From Gammaproteobacteria bacterium (GTDB lineage: Bacteria; Pseudomonadota; Gammaproteobacteria; Xanthomonadales; Marinicellaceae): a DNA stretch of 64,000 bases. A program made the translations under genes and the position numbers. The stretch spans positions 532,501 to 596,500 of the forward strand of contig JAWLAO010000001.1 of the NCBI GenBank assembly GCA_041395445.1, read 5' to 3'. Below, piece by piece: positions 37,098 through 46,709 of the stretch (the first letter of the stretch is position 1; each line of letters begins with the position of its first letter). Below the pieces are notes generated by a model. It searched no databases and was not told the origin of the DNA. It saw only the letters and a program-made list of their open reading frames with translations.

Positions 37098-37799
37098 ATG
37101 AAAAAAGTGTTGTTTGCATTATTTGCAGTAATGATGGCAGGCACAGCTCTGGCTGCTGATGACAGACCGGTTGTTGCCGTTTTAGAATTTAAGAATGAAA
37201 CTCAAGCCTACTGGTGGCAAAGTGGTGTCGGCCGTGAGCTGAGCGACATGTTATCCAATGAACTTATGAATACAGGTGTATTCAAAGTTGTTGAGAGAAG
37301 AAAACTGGATGGTGTACTTTCTGAGCAAGACTTAGGCGCATCCGGACGTGTTTCAAAAAGCAGTGCTGCAAAAATGGGACAATTAACCGGTGCAAAATAC
37401 TTGGTTACCGGTTCTGTTTCCAATTTTGAAGAAACCGGCGGTAAAGGCGGTGGGGTCAGTTTTAAAGGAATTTCTGTTGGTGGCAATAAGAAAACTTCAA
37501 CAATCGGCATTGATATCAGAGTAATTGATTCAACAACAGGAGTTGTTGAATACGCAAGAACTGTTACAGCAACAGCTAAAAGTGGTGGAATGAGCCTGGG
37601 TCTAAGCCGTGGTGGCTTTGGCGGTGCGTTAGCTAGCGAAAAGAAAACTCCGGCCGGTAAAGCGATTCGTGCAGTTATCATTGAAATTACAGACTATTTG
37701 GCTTGCGCAATGTATGACCAAGACTCATGTATGGATGAATACAGAGACAAAGAACGCAGAAGACGTAACAAAGCAAAAGGTGATGTTGATTTAGATTAA
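37098..37799 (+). CDS. CsgG/HfaB family secreted protein
   Basis: A 233-residue exported protein with signal peptide (cleavage likely after GTALA). The CsgG-like core is clear: VAVLEFKNET, GRELSDMLSNELMNTGVFKVVERRKLDGVLSEQDLGASG, GAKYLVTGSVSNFEE, and IDIRVIDSTTGVVEYARTVTA. True CsgG is a lipoprotein; here no lipobox cysteine follows the signal, so it is probably a soluble or pore-forming relative and not a curli exporter. No other curli genes are present. A strong terminator follows. Confidence 0.85.
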   Translation: MKKVLFALFAVMMAGTALAADDRPVVAVLEFKNETQAYWWQSGVGRELSDMLSNELMNTGVFKVVERRKLDGVLSEQDLGASGRVSKSSAAKMGQLTGAKYLVTGSVSNFEETGGKGGGVSFKGISVGGNKKTSTIGIDIRVIDSTTGVVEYARTVTATAKSGGMSLGLSRGGFGGALASEKKTPAGKAIRAVIIEITDYLACAMYDQDSCMDEYRDKERRRRNKAKGDVDLD

Positions 37800-37820
37800 T
37801 AATGGCATCAAAGTGATTGA

Positions 37821-37848
37821 AAAAGCCGGATTAACTCCGGCTTTTTTT
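37821..37848 (+). terminator. Rho-independent terminator
   Basis: AAAAGCCGGA (37821-37830), loop TTAAC, TCCGGC and seven T. It ends the CsgG-like gene, 22 bases after its stop. Confidence 0.92.
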
Positions 37849-38132
37849 ATGCTACAGAATATTCAATACATGAACTTGTCCATGCCCGACAATCTATAAA
37901 CTTATAAATAATTGTAAAAACATAAACCCATGGCCAATCTTTTGGGGCTTTCGAATACCTTATTAACAATTAGCTGTTTTCTAAATGCCTCAGGTTGTTT
38001 TTTTAGTATTCAATTATCTGGAATATAAAAATAGCAATACCACTAATGATAGTATTTATGTTATTCGAGCATTTCGCCTGGATTAAGACTTGTCGATTCA
38101 TTTTACATTGTATGTAAACTTATGATTCTCAA
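37849..38132. other. Intergenic stretch without recognised feature
   Basis: AT-rich sequence between two convergent terminators. I see no open frame with coding character, no repeat shared with the rest of the window and no RNA fold. Confidence 0.5.
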
Positions 38133-38163
38133 TAAAAAACCCCTGAGTTCATCAGGGGTTTAA
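38133..38163 (-). terminator. Rho-independent terminator (minus strand)
   Basis: AACCCCTGA (38138-38146) and TCAGGGGTT (38152-38160) pair, with six T downstream on the minus strand. It ends the large FN3 exoprotein gene, 31 bases after its stop. Confidence 0.9.
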
Positions 38164-38193
38164 TTTATGTGTCTAATTCAGATAAAACACTGT

Positions 38194-41154
38194 TTATGGT
38201 GGTGGCGGAGAACCTTCAAAACCATCCATAAATATTAAATCAACAGGCACATCACAAGTACCAAATGAACCGGAATTAGTAATAACAATGTCATCTATTT
38301 TCCAATCACCACCACCGACACTTTGGTCTGTACCCATTCTCCATCTAATTTGAGCGACTTGTGCTTGGTATGGAGATAAATCAACTTCGATTAGTGTAAA
38401 TGATGCTTGTTGTCCATTCCATGCGCGTCTTGCTCCTAATGGTTGACCAAATCCTCCATTCAAAGTGACATCGTAAGAACCTGTTGTCATGTTCGACTCC
38501 AAATCAGTCCAGTTAGCGCCACCATCAACAGTTATTTCGAGAACCCCACCATCATAACTCGTTTCAAAGTTATATTTATGATAGAAACTCAAGACCGAAG
38601 TTGCTGAAGGAGAGAACTCCCTGGTTATTATTGATTTATCTGAAGCAGAACTTACATCGGTTGAAACAAAAGCAGCACCTGTGCCATTGGTATTATCATC
38701 CCCGATTTCAATACGCCAATCATCGGCACCTGTAGCTGCATTATGAGACCAACCAGCAGCTTCGGCATCTGAAATTGTTGTATAACTTTCTAAATTATCA
38801 TCAAAAGGTTGTGGTGTAATTGGACCGGTTGGAAATGCTGAATCCTCTGTGATATTGCTGTCTTCTACTGAATTATCAGTATCATAAGCTCTAACCACGT
38901 AGAAATAATCCACATCAGAAGTTAGACCACCAATATTATCAAGAAAAGTATTAGCATTGACTCCTGTGGCGATTTGATTAGCCGGTGATGGAGTAAATCC
39001 ACTTGTAGTCGAACGATATACTGAATAATTTAACGCACCTTGACTGTTCGGACACTGGGAGCTCGCTGCATCCCAATTGAGTGTAACACTACAAGATTGC
39101 GTCGCATTGTTACTCGCAGAGGTAATTCCTGCAAATGTTGGTGCAAGTGTGCATAAACCTGTAGCGGTTGCATTCACTTCATTTGAATTTGATGTCAAAC
39201 ACGCGCCACCATCAGAAGCTTTAACAATGTAATAATAAACTGTACCACCCGAAACTGCTGTATCATTATAAGTATATGATCCCGTACTTCCGGTACCCGG
39301 ACTAGTATCTGCTACCGTATCAATGAGTACATAACCAGTCCCCATTGTTGTTGAACGATAGATTTTATACTCTATCATTTCAGGTGTTGCTGAGTCATCC
39401 CATGAAACATCAATTTGATTGTCATTTGGAACAGTTGCTCCGGTTACATTAATGGTATCCAATGAAAGCTGACATCCGCATTGCTCAAATTTGAATGCAC
39501 CAATTCTTGTACTCCAATTTGAGGAAGCGTTGTATTGAGCTGTATACCAGAATGTACATTCGTCAACAGGATCGACATTCAATGATGAATAGTCACCATA
39601 TCTTCCTGAGCTATTTGAGCCACTGCCTTCAATAATTGAATTCTCACCTCTTGGCATTGTTCCGGCAGGATCATCTGTCAAACGTCCGGCATAACGCATA
39701 CCCGGGAAAACAGAACTACTGGATGTGTTGTAACCGATTGCAATATTGCCATCACCATCCATAGCAGCTGATGCCATCCAACGATGAACTCCATCATTGA
39801 GAGTATATGTTCCTTCATCTTTAAGAACCCAGTCATTTCCGCTTGTTGAAGCTGCCGGTCTTTCCAGTTGCCACCAACGAACACCATGATAATCATTGCC
39901 ATCAACATCAGTAACCATATTACCGACTAGATATTGTTTATCATCAATCGTTCTGTGTTGAACTCGCCACATCAAAGGTTGTTTCAAAGGAAATAGATTG
40001 GTTGCTCCGTTTGGTTGCGGAACAGATAAATCACCAAAGTTACTTCCGCCAAGATGTGTATCGAACTCGCTGACATGAATGTTTATCGGACCTGTTATGG
40101 CACTGTTTGCAGGAGTATCAAAATCAGTTGTGAACTCCCATAATTCCAATACATCATCCGGAGGATTATCACCATGATACTCACCATCACGGTGACGCAT
40201 GAATATTCCCGGAGCCCCTTGTGGCGGTAAAGTTTCACCATCGGCATCAGCAGGCATCATGTGTTGAAAACCGAAACCCGGCAATCCAACTGTTGTAAAT
40301 ACTTGATATCCTCTGGCAGGATTACCAAGTAACATATTCTCTCTGTCGAAAGCATATTGACGATTGCTTTCATTCGCACCGGCATAATAAGCATCACCCC
40401 AGACTCCAAATTTAGGATAATCAGGCAAACCTCCGGATGCTGAAGTGAATTCATAGATATACCAAGTGCTGCTACTTTGTCCTAATGGATCATGAGTTTT
40501 TGAAATGTACATACAAAAGGAATTACTGGTAAACTCAGTAAATACCCAACGACCTTTCGGTTGACCTTGACCGTTATCAGCAAACTGATCAAACAGAACA
40601 ACAGGGTCACCTCGTCCGCCACCGCAACCGGTACCTGAACCATTTGCTATCGTATCCATAACAAATTGTGCGGCTGTAGAACCATCAGATTTATCAATAA
40701 TCATAATAATTGAACTACTACTGTTATTGATTGTTTGAACATAATAATTGATACCAACATCGCCATTCGTATCAGAAGGATTTACTCCGGTGAATCCTGC
40801 ACCATCCAAGTTATAGAGAAGATTATCAAACGGATCTGTTCCAAATGTAGAGGCAGCATCCACTTGTTTTTGTGCCAAAGCATCAAAACCAAACCCACGG
40901 CCTGCAGGCTGTGGTCTAACCCAGTCTTTCGGACGATTGAACTTGACCGGAATTTCCTTTATCGGATCACCCGGTTTCCATTGAGTTGGAGCCGGTAAAT
41001 TTTTCAAATTAACCGTGACTACGGCCGGTGTGACTGTGTCTCCAACAAATTCTGCACCATAACGTGTCTGCGTGCTGTCAGCAGCAAATATCGTATTTGC
41101 AAATAGCAAACCCAACACAGAAAGTATAGGCTGGCTTTTTTTCGATTTTATCAT
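38194..41154 (-). CDS. Large secreted protein with FN3 domains and GFEG tail
   Basis: Exported protein of 986 residues with a signal peptide (~1-24, ending FAADS). Residues ~80-570 form a repeated-strand domain with many conserved Trp/Gly/Asp positions, suggesting a beta-propeller (inference). Two fibronectin-III-like domains follow (~575-780), with YKIYRSTTMGTGY and YSVYRSTTSGFT. Then comes a MAM/jelly-roll-like domain (~800-960) with ITVDGGANWTDLES, AWNGQQASF and WKIDDIVI. The tail ends CDVPVDLIFMDGFEG plus four prolines. It resembles secreted adhesins or peptidase-associated modules; no protease motif was found. It lies 12 bases after the DUF4097 gene on the same strand. Confidence 0.75.
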   Translation of the reverse strand: MIKSKKSQPILSVLGLLFANTIFAADSTQTRYGAEFVGDTVTPAVVTVNLKNLPAPTQWKPGDPIKEIPVKFNRPKDWVRPQPAGRGFGFDALAQKQVDAASTFGTDPFDNLLYNLDGAGFTGVNPSDTNGDVGINYYVQTINNSSSSIIMIIDKSDGSTAAQFVMDTIANGSGTGCGGGRGDPVVLFDQFADNGQGQPKGRWVFTEFTSNSFCMYISKTHDPLGQSSSTWYIYEFTSASGGLPDYPKFGVWGDAYYAGANESNRQYAFDRENMLLGNPARGYQVFTTVGLPGFGFQHMMPADADGETLPPQGAPGIFMRHRDGEYHGDNPPDDVLELWEFTTDFDTPANSAITGPINIHVSEFDTHLGGSNFGDLSVPQPNGATNLFPLKQPLMWRVQHRTIDDKQYLVGNMVTDVDGNDYHGVRWWQLERPAASTSGNDWVLKDEGTYTLNDGVHRWMASAAMDGDGNIAIGYNTSSSSVFPGMRYAGRLTDDPAGTMPRGENSIIEGSGSNSSGRYGDYSSLNVDPVDECTFWYTAQYNASSNWSTRIGAFKFEQCGCQLSLDTINVTGATVPNDNQIDVSWDDSATPEMIEYKIYRSTTMGTGYVLIDTVADTSPGTGSTGSYTYNDTAVSGGTVYYYIVKASDGGACLTSNSNEVNATATGLCTLAPTFAGITSASNNATQSCSVTLNWDAASSQCPNSQGALNYSVYRSTTSGFTPSPANQIATGVNANTFLDNIGGLTSDVDYFYVVRAYDTDNSVEDSNITEDSAFPTGPITPQPFDDNLESYTTISDAEAAGWSHNAATGADDWRIEIGDDNTNGTGAAFVSTDVSSASDKSIITREFSPSATSVLSFYHKYNFETSYDGGVLEITVDGGANWTDLESNMTTGSYDVTLNGGFGQPLGARRAWNGQQASFTLIEVDLSPYQAQVAQIRWRMGTDQSVGGGDWKIDDIVITNSGSFGTCDVPVDLIFMDGFEGSPPPP

Positions 41155-41166
41155 TTCTACCTCTCT

Positions 41167-41922
41167 TTATTTATAAATTTGTTCAATTTCAACCAGTTGA
41201 ATAAAACCGGTATCTGTTTGAATCTTTGCTGTATCAAAAAATTTATCTTGATTGTAACTGGCTACTCTGTTTTCAATTTTTTTATTCTTCAAAACATTTA
41301 AAGAGTTACTAGTTACAACACTTCCGGTAATAGTTTGCACAAAGGGCCGGTTATCTTCATGAAAATATAAAGAAACACTTCCATCATATGTTTTCAAGTT
41401 CACTTCATCTGATGATTCGTTACTCAACAATGTGTATGAAATATTCCCGTGTTTGGTAAATAAATCTGCGAACCCAGTCGATTTTAGCTCAATATCTGAA
41501 GATTCAGAGACAACTTTTAATTGATTTTCCAGTTTTTTACTACTGAGATTCCCTTTCTCAATTTTTATGTCTAATTCAACTCCTTTGGGAACAATTATTG
41601 CCACATCAACTCTTTCCAATGAGTTTTCTGTTGGCAGATTTTTATAAGAAACTTTTAACGATAAGACTCCATCTTTGAGTTCTTCATCAATACTTGCTCT
41701 GAATGTTTTGGAATACTGCGAAACTGCATGAAATACCAAATTCTTTTCAGTCGTTTGTCTCAACCGAATATCGCCATGATTATTCTCGATGATAACTTTT
41801 GAAATTTTAGCTGTATTTTTTTCTATATGAAAACGCTCTGCTTCAATTAAACTCTGCTCTGCAACAGCAACAGACAGAGCCATAATCAGTAATATTGTTA
41901 TTGTTTTCAACAATGTCTCCAT
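41167..41922 (-). CDS. DUF4097-like secreted protein
   Basis: Exported protein of about 251 residues. I start at the ATG at 41922 because it gives a proper signal peptide (METLLKTITILLIMALSVAVAEQ); the frame is open 16 codons further. The body has short repeated beta-strands of the DUF4097/DUF2807 adhesin-like type (IIENNHGDIRLRQ, IKIEKGNLSSKKL, VSESSDIELKS, NLKTYDGSVSLYF). Function unknown. It precedes the large FN3 exoprotein by 12 bases, so the two are likely one operon. Confidence 0.65.
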   Translation of the reverse strand: METLLKTITILLIMALSVAVAEQSLIEAERFHIEKNTAKISKVIIENNHGDIRLRQTTEKNLVFHAVSQYSKTFRASIDEELKDGVLSLKVSYKNLPTENSLERVDVAIIVPKGVELDIKIEKGNLSSKKLENQLKVVSESSDIELKSTGFADLFTKHGNISYTLLSNESSDEVNLKTYDGSVSLYFHEDNRPFVQTITGSVVTSNSLNVLKNKKIENRVASYNQDKFFDTAKIQTDTGFIQLVEIEQIYK

Positions 41923-42015
41923 AATAAACGCATCCTTACAATAATATCTTATAACAATATGTTTTAACAATTATTCCTTAATTTTTATCATTTTGAGTTG
42001 CAAACAATGATTACA

Positions 42016-42029
42016 TGAAATATATTTCA
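42016..42029. promoter_or_regulatory. Candidate operator of the SorC-type regulator
   Basis: TGAAATATATTTCA is a perfect 14-base palindrome 23 bases before the regulator's ATG. A second, degenerate half (TGAAATTAATTACA) follows at 42035. Position suggests autoregulation of the deo operon. Confidence 0.5.
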
Positions 42030-42051
42030 CTTATTGAAATTAATTACAATC

Positions 42052-42996
42052 ATGAATCAGCTCGACTTAGCAACAAAAGCAGCATGGCTTGCATACATTG
42101 GCGGGTACACTCAAAGTGAAGTCGCCAAAAAACTGAATATCTCATCGGTGAAAGCTCACAGGTTGATAGCTCATGCTCATGCTAATAATGTCGTCAAAAT
42201 TTTTGTTGAGGGCGAAATTATCGAGTGTGTGGAACTTGAGGAAAAAATTTCAAAACAGTTTAACCTTGATTCGTGCATCGTTGCTCCAACAATTGAAGGA
42301 GTTGATTCTTTTAAGTCTGTGGGTGCTGCCGGTGCTTCTTTTTTATACAATTTACTTAAAAACAATAAAAATAAAACAGTCGGAGTGGGAAAAGGTCGGT
42401 CTTTATCGGCAGTTGTCGAAAACCTTCCGCATTTTCAAACTGAAAACATCAAATTTGTTTCTGTTTCCGGCGGATTAACACGCCGATTTTCAACAAATCC
42501 CTACGATGTGATTCACAGACTGGCAGAAAGAACCAATTCAGAGGCATTCTTCTTGCCGGTTCCATATATGGCCAAAGATGAATCCGAGAAACAGATGTTA
42601 CTTGAGCAAAACAGTGTCCGGCAAATGTTGGACTTTGCTAAACAAGCAGAAATCTACTTAGTTGGAATTGGTTCGATTGAAAGTAATGCTCATGTTCATG
42701 AAAGCGGACTCATTGAAGAGTCAATCTGGGATAAAATGATTAAAAATCAAGCCGTTGGCGATTTTATGGGTCGTTTTCTTGATACCAATGGCAATGAATT
42801 ACAAGATAGTGACAACAATTTATCACTCGGACTGTCTTCTGAAGATATCAGAGGAAAAAAAGTGATTGCGATTGTTGGTGGCAGTCAAAAAGGTAAAGTC
42901 ACACAAGCCGTTTTACAAAGAAATATCATCACCGATTTAATTATCAGTGAAGAATCAGCAAAAGAATTAATTAAATTAATGAAATCCTATGAATAG
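42052..42996 (+). CDS. SorC/DeoR-type sugar-phosphate-sensing regulator
   Basis: DNA-binding regulator of 314 residues. An N-terminal HTH (YIGGYTQSEVAKKLNISSVKAHRLIAHAHANNVVKI) is followed by a SorC sugar-binding domain with VGVGKGRSLSAVVENL, FVSVSGGLTRRF and VGIGSIESNAHV. B. subtilis DeoR belongs to the same family and senses deoxyribose-5-phosphate; with deoC directly downstream that ligand is likely. The ATG at 42052 is preferred over a TTG six codons upstream. Its end overlaps deoC by eight bases. Confidence 0.88.
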   Translation: MNQLDLATKAAWLAYIGGYTQSEVAKKLNISSVKAHRLIAHAHANNVVKIFVEGEIIECVELEEKISKQFNLDSCIVAPTIEGVDSFKSVGAAGASFLYNLLKNNKNKTVGVGKGRSLSAVVENLPHFQTENIKFVSVSGGLTRRFSTNPYDVIHRLAERTNSEAFFLPVPYMAKDESEKQMLLEQNSVRQMLDFAKQAEIYLVGIGSIESNAHVHESGLIEESIWDKMIKNQAVGDFMGRFLDTNGNELQDSDNNLSLGLSSEDIRGKKVIAIVGGSQKGKVTQAVLQRNIITDLIISEESAKELIKLMKSYE

Positions 42997-43948
42997 TAAA
43001 ATTGAAAGAAATCCCGGAGTTCCTTTTAATCCGGATTGGGTTGAATGTATTCAAGTCAATAAAAGTGCCGTTGAACGTCGAGCTGCTTCCTACAGCGGAA
43101 GACGTTCGATCAAAAAACAACACCAGGCTGCCTGGCTGTTAAAGGCTATCAGTTGTATCGACCTCACAACTCTCTCCGGTGATGACACCGAAAGACGAGT
43201 CCGCAGACTTTGTGAAAAAGCCAAGAAGCCGATTCGTAATGATATTGTGAAAGCTCTGGGAATTGAAAAGTTAAATCTGACAACCGGAGCGGTTTGTGTT
43301 TATCATGAAATGCTGGAGTCTGCAAAAAAATATCTGCAAGGTACAAATATTGGGCTGGCAGCAGTTTCGACCGGCTTTCCGGCAGGTTTAACACCTTTTG
43401 ATATGCGTGTGGAAGAAATCAAACGGTCGGTTGCAGCCGGAGCCACAGAAATTGATATCGTTATCTCTCGTCGCCATGTTTTTTCGCAAGACTGGAAAGG
43501 ACTATACGATGAAATCACTGCCTACAGAGAAGCCTGTGGCGAAGCTCACCTGAAAACCATTCTGGCAACCGGTGAAATTTCTACACTGAGAAACGTCGCC
43601 AAAGCATCCATGGTTTGCATGATGGCAGGTGCTGATTTTATTAAAACATCAACCGGTAAAGAAAAAGTCAATGCCACTCTTCCAGTCAGTTTGGTGATGG
43701 TGAGAATGATTCGTGAATACTTCGACAGAACCGGATTTAAAATTGGATATAAACCGGCCGGCGGTATCAGTACCGCAAAAGAAAGTTTGCTATACCTCAT
43801 TCTGATGAAAGAAGAATTGGGCAGAGATTGGCTCGAACCGGAGTTGTTCCGCTTTGGGGCATCGAGTTTACTTGGCGATATCGAAAGACAGTTAGAACAT
43901 CATGTGACAGGTAAATATTCTGCCGGATTCCGTCATGCTATCAGCTAA
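42989..43948 (+). CDS. deoC: Deoxyribose-phosphate aldolase
   Basis: Class I aldolase that splits 2-deoxyribose-5-phosphate into acetaldehyde and glyceraldehyde-3-phosphate. The 319-residue protein is of the longer type, also seen in animals. The Schiff-base lysine lies in DFIKTSTGKE and the second active-site lysine in IGYKPAGGIS; STGFPAG and ATEIDIVISR are also conserved. It overlaps its regulator by eight bases and precedes ALDH16 by 43 bases. Confidence 0.94.
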   Translation: MNSKIERNPGVPFNPDWVECIQVNKSAVERRAASYSGRRSIKKQHQAAWLLKAISCIDLTTLSGDDTERRVRRLCEKAKKPIRNDIVKALGIEKLNLTTGAVCVYHEMLESAKKYLQGTNIGLAAVSTGFPAGLTPFDMRVEEIKRSVAAGATEIDIVISRRHVFSQDWKGLYDEITAYREACGEAHLKTILATGEISTLRNVAKASMVCMMAGADFIKTSTGKEKVNATLPVSLVMVRMIREYFDRTGFKIGYKPAGGISTAKESLLYLILMKEELGRDWLEPELFRFGASSLLGDIERQLEHHVTGKYSAGFRHAIS

Positions 43949-43991
43949 AGCCTAAACATTAACAAGCAAACCAAATAATAAAGTGAAAACA

Positions 43992-46367
43992 ATGAGTATT
44001 ATGAAAATTTTTGAAGAAATGGATTACGGAAAAGCTCCTGAAAGCATTGACGCTGCCAATGAATGGTTGAAAAGTCATAGTTCAAAATTTGGACTTTTTA
44101 TCGACGGTGATTTTATCAACAGCAAGAACGCAAAATATTTCAACACTTACAATCCGGCAAACGGAGAAAAACTGGCACAAATCACTCAGGCGAGTGCAAA
44201 AGATGTCGATATGGCTGTTACTGCTGCCAAACTGGCACAACCCGATTGGGAAAAATTAAGTGGATTTGACAGAGCCAAATATTTGTATGCAATTGCCCGC
44301 TTGATTCAAAAACACTCGCGCTTATTTGTCGTTTTGGAAAGTATGGATAACGGCAAACCCATTCGCGAAAGCAGAGATGTGGATATTCCTTTGGTGATTC
44401 GCCACTTTTACCATCATGCCGGCTGGGCACAACTCATGGAAGATAAATTAGATGATTACCAAGCTCTTGGTGTTGCCGGACAAATCATTCCATGGAATTT
44501 CCCATTGCTAATGCTGGCATGGAAAATTGCTCCGGCACTGGCAGCCGGAAATACGGTTGTCTTAAAACCGGCTGAATACACCAGTTTAACGGCATTATTA
44601 TTTGCTGAAATCTGTCAACAAGCCGGATTACCAAAAGGAGTTGTCAACATAGTAACCGGCGATGGCAAAACCGGTGCCGAAATTGTCAAACACAAAGATA
44701 TTAATAAAATTGCTTTTACCGGTTCTACCGATGTCGGTCGTATCATTCGTGAGCAAACGGCAGGAACCGGCAAAAAACTCACATTGGAACTTGGTGGAAA
44801 ATCCGCATTTATCGTATTTGATGATGCCGATGTGGATTCGGCGATCGAAGGACTGATTGATGCCATTTGGTTCAATCAAGGACAGGTTTGTTGCGCCGGC
44901 TCACGCTTATTGGTTCAGGAAAGCATCGCCGATCGTTTTCATGAAAAACTGAAAGCCCGTATGCAAAAACTTCGCATCGGAGATCCATTGGATAAATCGA
45001 TCGACATTGGTGCAATTGTCGATGAAAGCCAAAAACAAAGGATTACTGAATTGGTTAAGCAAGGTGTAGCTGAAGGTGCTGAATTGTTCCAACCGGATAT
45101 TCAACTTCCTGAGTGCGGTTGTTTTTATCCGCCAACATTACTCTCTGAAGTTGATACTTCACACTATGTTGCCAACGAAGAAATCTTCGGACCTGTACTG
45201 GTTTCGATGACATTCCGTACTCCGGCAGAAGCGGTTGACTTAGCCAATAACGTCCGCTACGGGCTGGCTTGCAGTATATGGAGTGAAAACATCAACTTAG
45301 CAATGGATGTCGCTCCGCAAGTGATTGCCGGTGTGGTTTGGATCAACTGCACCAATCATTTTGATGCCGCTGCCGGATTTGGAGGTAAGAAAGAATCCGG
45401 TTTCGGACGTGAAGGTGGAATTGAAGGCATGCATGCCTATGTCAAACCAAAATATGAAAAAGGTTTGAAAAACTCCAAAGCAGTCAAAATCAATGAACTC
45501 AATAACACAGAGTCTTTGTCATTTATTGACCGCACACCGAAATTTTACATTGGTGGCAAACAAGTCAGACCCGATGGTGGTTATTCGCAAGCAGTGGCAT
45601 CGCAGGATGGTAAATTATTAGCTCACATAGGCAAAGGTAACCGCAAAGATATTCGAAATGCTGTAGAAGCCGCCCGAAAAGCCAATGGCTGGACAAGTAC
45701 TTCTGCTCACAATCGAGCTCAAGTCTTATTCTACATTGCTGAGAATCTGGCACTCAGAGCCAATGAATTTGCCGAAAGTTTGAAAAAACTCACAGGAGTT
45801 TCAACCAATCAGGCTCAAAAAGAAGTCAATACAGCCATTGAACGAATTTTTTATTATGCATCTTATGCTGATAAATTCGATGGTGCGGTTCATAATGTTC
45901 CGCTCAGAGGTGTGGTACTCGCTATGCCGGAAGCCAATGGGATTATGGGAATTGCCTGCCCTGAAGAATCTCCATTCCTGAGTTTTGTATCATTAACCAT
46001 ATCTGCGATTGCCATGGGTAACCGAGTTGTAGTGATTCCTTCGGAAAATTATGGATTACTGGCGTTAGAGTTTTATCAAATTCTCGAAACTTCTGATCTT
46101 CCCGGCGGTGTTATTAACATCATCACCGGAAATAAAAATGAGCTGACTAAAGTTCTGGCAGAACATTATGAAGTGGAATCGGTTTGGTATTTTGGCGATG
46201 CTGATGGCTCAACAGAAGTCGAAAAATGCTCGGCAAGCAATTTGAAAAAGACTTGGGTTAATTACGGAAAAGCACGCGATTGGTTCAACAATAAACAAGG
46301 TCAAGGCTTGGAGTTTCTAAATCAGGCAACAGATGTTAAGAATATCTGGACTCCTTACGGAGATTGA
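43992..46367 (+). CDS. ALDH16-type double aldehyde dehydrogenase
   Basis: A 791-residue protein with two ALDH modules. The first (~30-490) is complete: IIPWNFPLLM, GSTDVG, LELGGKSAFIV (catalytic Glu) and GQVCCAGSR (catalytic Cys, ~residue 300-301). The second (~510-790) has a partial Rossmann region (EESPFLSFVSLTISAIAMGNRVVVIPSENYG) but no catalytic Cys/Glu, as is typical of ALDH16. Directly downstream of deoC, the likely substrate is acetaldehyde released from deoxyribose-5-phosphate, giving acetate; this is inferred from context. I prefer the ATG at 43992 to a GTG three codons upstream. A strong terminator follows. Confidence 0.9.
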   Translation: MSIMKIFEEMDYGKAPESIDAANEWLKSHSSKFGLFIDGDFINSKNAKYFNTYNPANGEKLAQITQASAKDVDMAVTAAKLAQPDWEKLSGFDRAKYLYAIARLIQKHSRLFVVLESMDNGKPIRESRDVDIPLVIRHFYHHAGWAQLMEDKLDDYQALGVAGQIIPWNFPLLMLAWKIAPALAAGNTVVLKPAEYTSLTALLFAEICQQAGLPKGVVNIVTGDGKTGAEIVKHKDINKIAFTGSTDVGRIIREQTAGTGKKLTLELGGKSAFIVFDDADVDSAIEGLIDAIWFNQGQVCCAGSRLLVQESIADRFHEKLKARMQKLRIGDPLDKSIDIGAIVDESQKQRITELVKQGVAEGAELFQPDIQLPECGCFYPPTLLSEVDTSHYVANEEIFGPVLVSMTFRTPAEAVDLANNVRYGLACSIWSENINLAMDVAPQVIAGVVWINCTNHFDAAAGFGGKKESGFGREGGIEGMHAYVKPKYEKGLKNSKAVKINELNNTESLSFIDRTPKFYIGGKQVRPDGGYSQAVASQDGKLLAHIGKGNRKDIRNAVEAARKANGWTSTSAHNRAQVLFYIAENLALRANEFAESLKKLTGVSTNQAQKEVNTAIERIFYYASYADKFDGAVHNVPLRGVVLAMPEANGIMGIACPEESPFLSFVSLTISAIAMGNRVVVIPSENYGLLALEFYQILETSDLPGGVINIITGNKNELTKVLAEHYEVESVWYFGDADGSTEVEKCSASNLKKTWVNYGKARDWFNNKQGQGLEFLNQATDVKNIWTPYGD

Positions 46368-46392
46368 TAAGAGGTAGTTTTTCACAGACAAT

Positions 46393-46423
46393 AAAAAACC
46401 CGGAATTGAACCGGGTTTTTTAT
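46393..46423. terminator. Bidirectional terminator
   Basis: AAAAAACCCGG (46394-46404), a short loop and CCGGGTTTTTT (46411-46421). It serves both the deo operon and the convergent rplU-rpmA operon. Confidence 0.92.
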
Positions 46424-46441
46424 TAAATATTTTAAATTTGC

Positions 46442-46699
46442 TTACTCAGAAACAACACTCACATGCTGACGTTTTTGAGGTCCTTTTTTAGCAAATTGAA
46501 CGTGACCGTCTTTTAATGCAAACAATGTGTGATCTTTACCGATTCCTACATTTTTACCAGGATGAACTTTAGTACCTCTTTGACGCACTAAAATATTTCC
46601 GGCTTGAACAGCTTCACCGCCATATTTTTTAACGCCAAGGTACTTAGGATTAGAATCGCGACCGTTCTTGGTACTACCCGCTGCTTTCTTATGTGCCAT
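46442..46699 (-). CDS. rpmA: Ribosomal protein L27
   Basis: Large-subunit protein at the peptidyl transferase centre, 85 residues. The N-terminus MAHKKAAGSTKNGRDS is canonical and needs no leader cleavage as in Firmicutes. GGEAVQAGNILVRQRGTKVHPG and GIGKDHTLFAL are typical. It follows rplU by ten bases. Confidence 0.98.
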   Translation of the reverse strand: MAHKKAAGSTKNGRDSNPKYLGVKKYGGEAVQAGNILVRQRGTKVHPGKNVGIGKDHTLFALKDGHVQFAKKGPQKRQHVSVVSE

Positions 46700-46709
46700 T
46701 GCTTATCTC

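Noticed and set aside
37208..37681. Long minus-strand open frame opposite the CsgG-like gene
   Set aside because: It lacks a ribosome site and its composition (Pro/Leu/Thr runs) is that of a shadow of the real gene.
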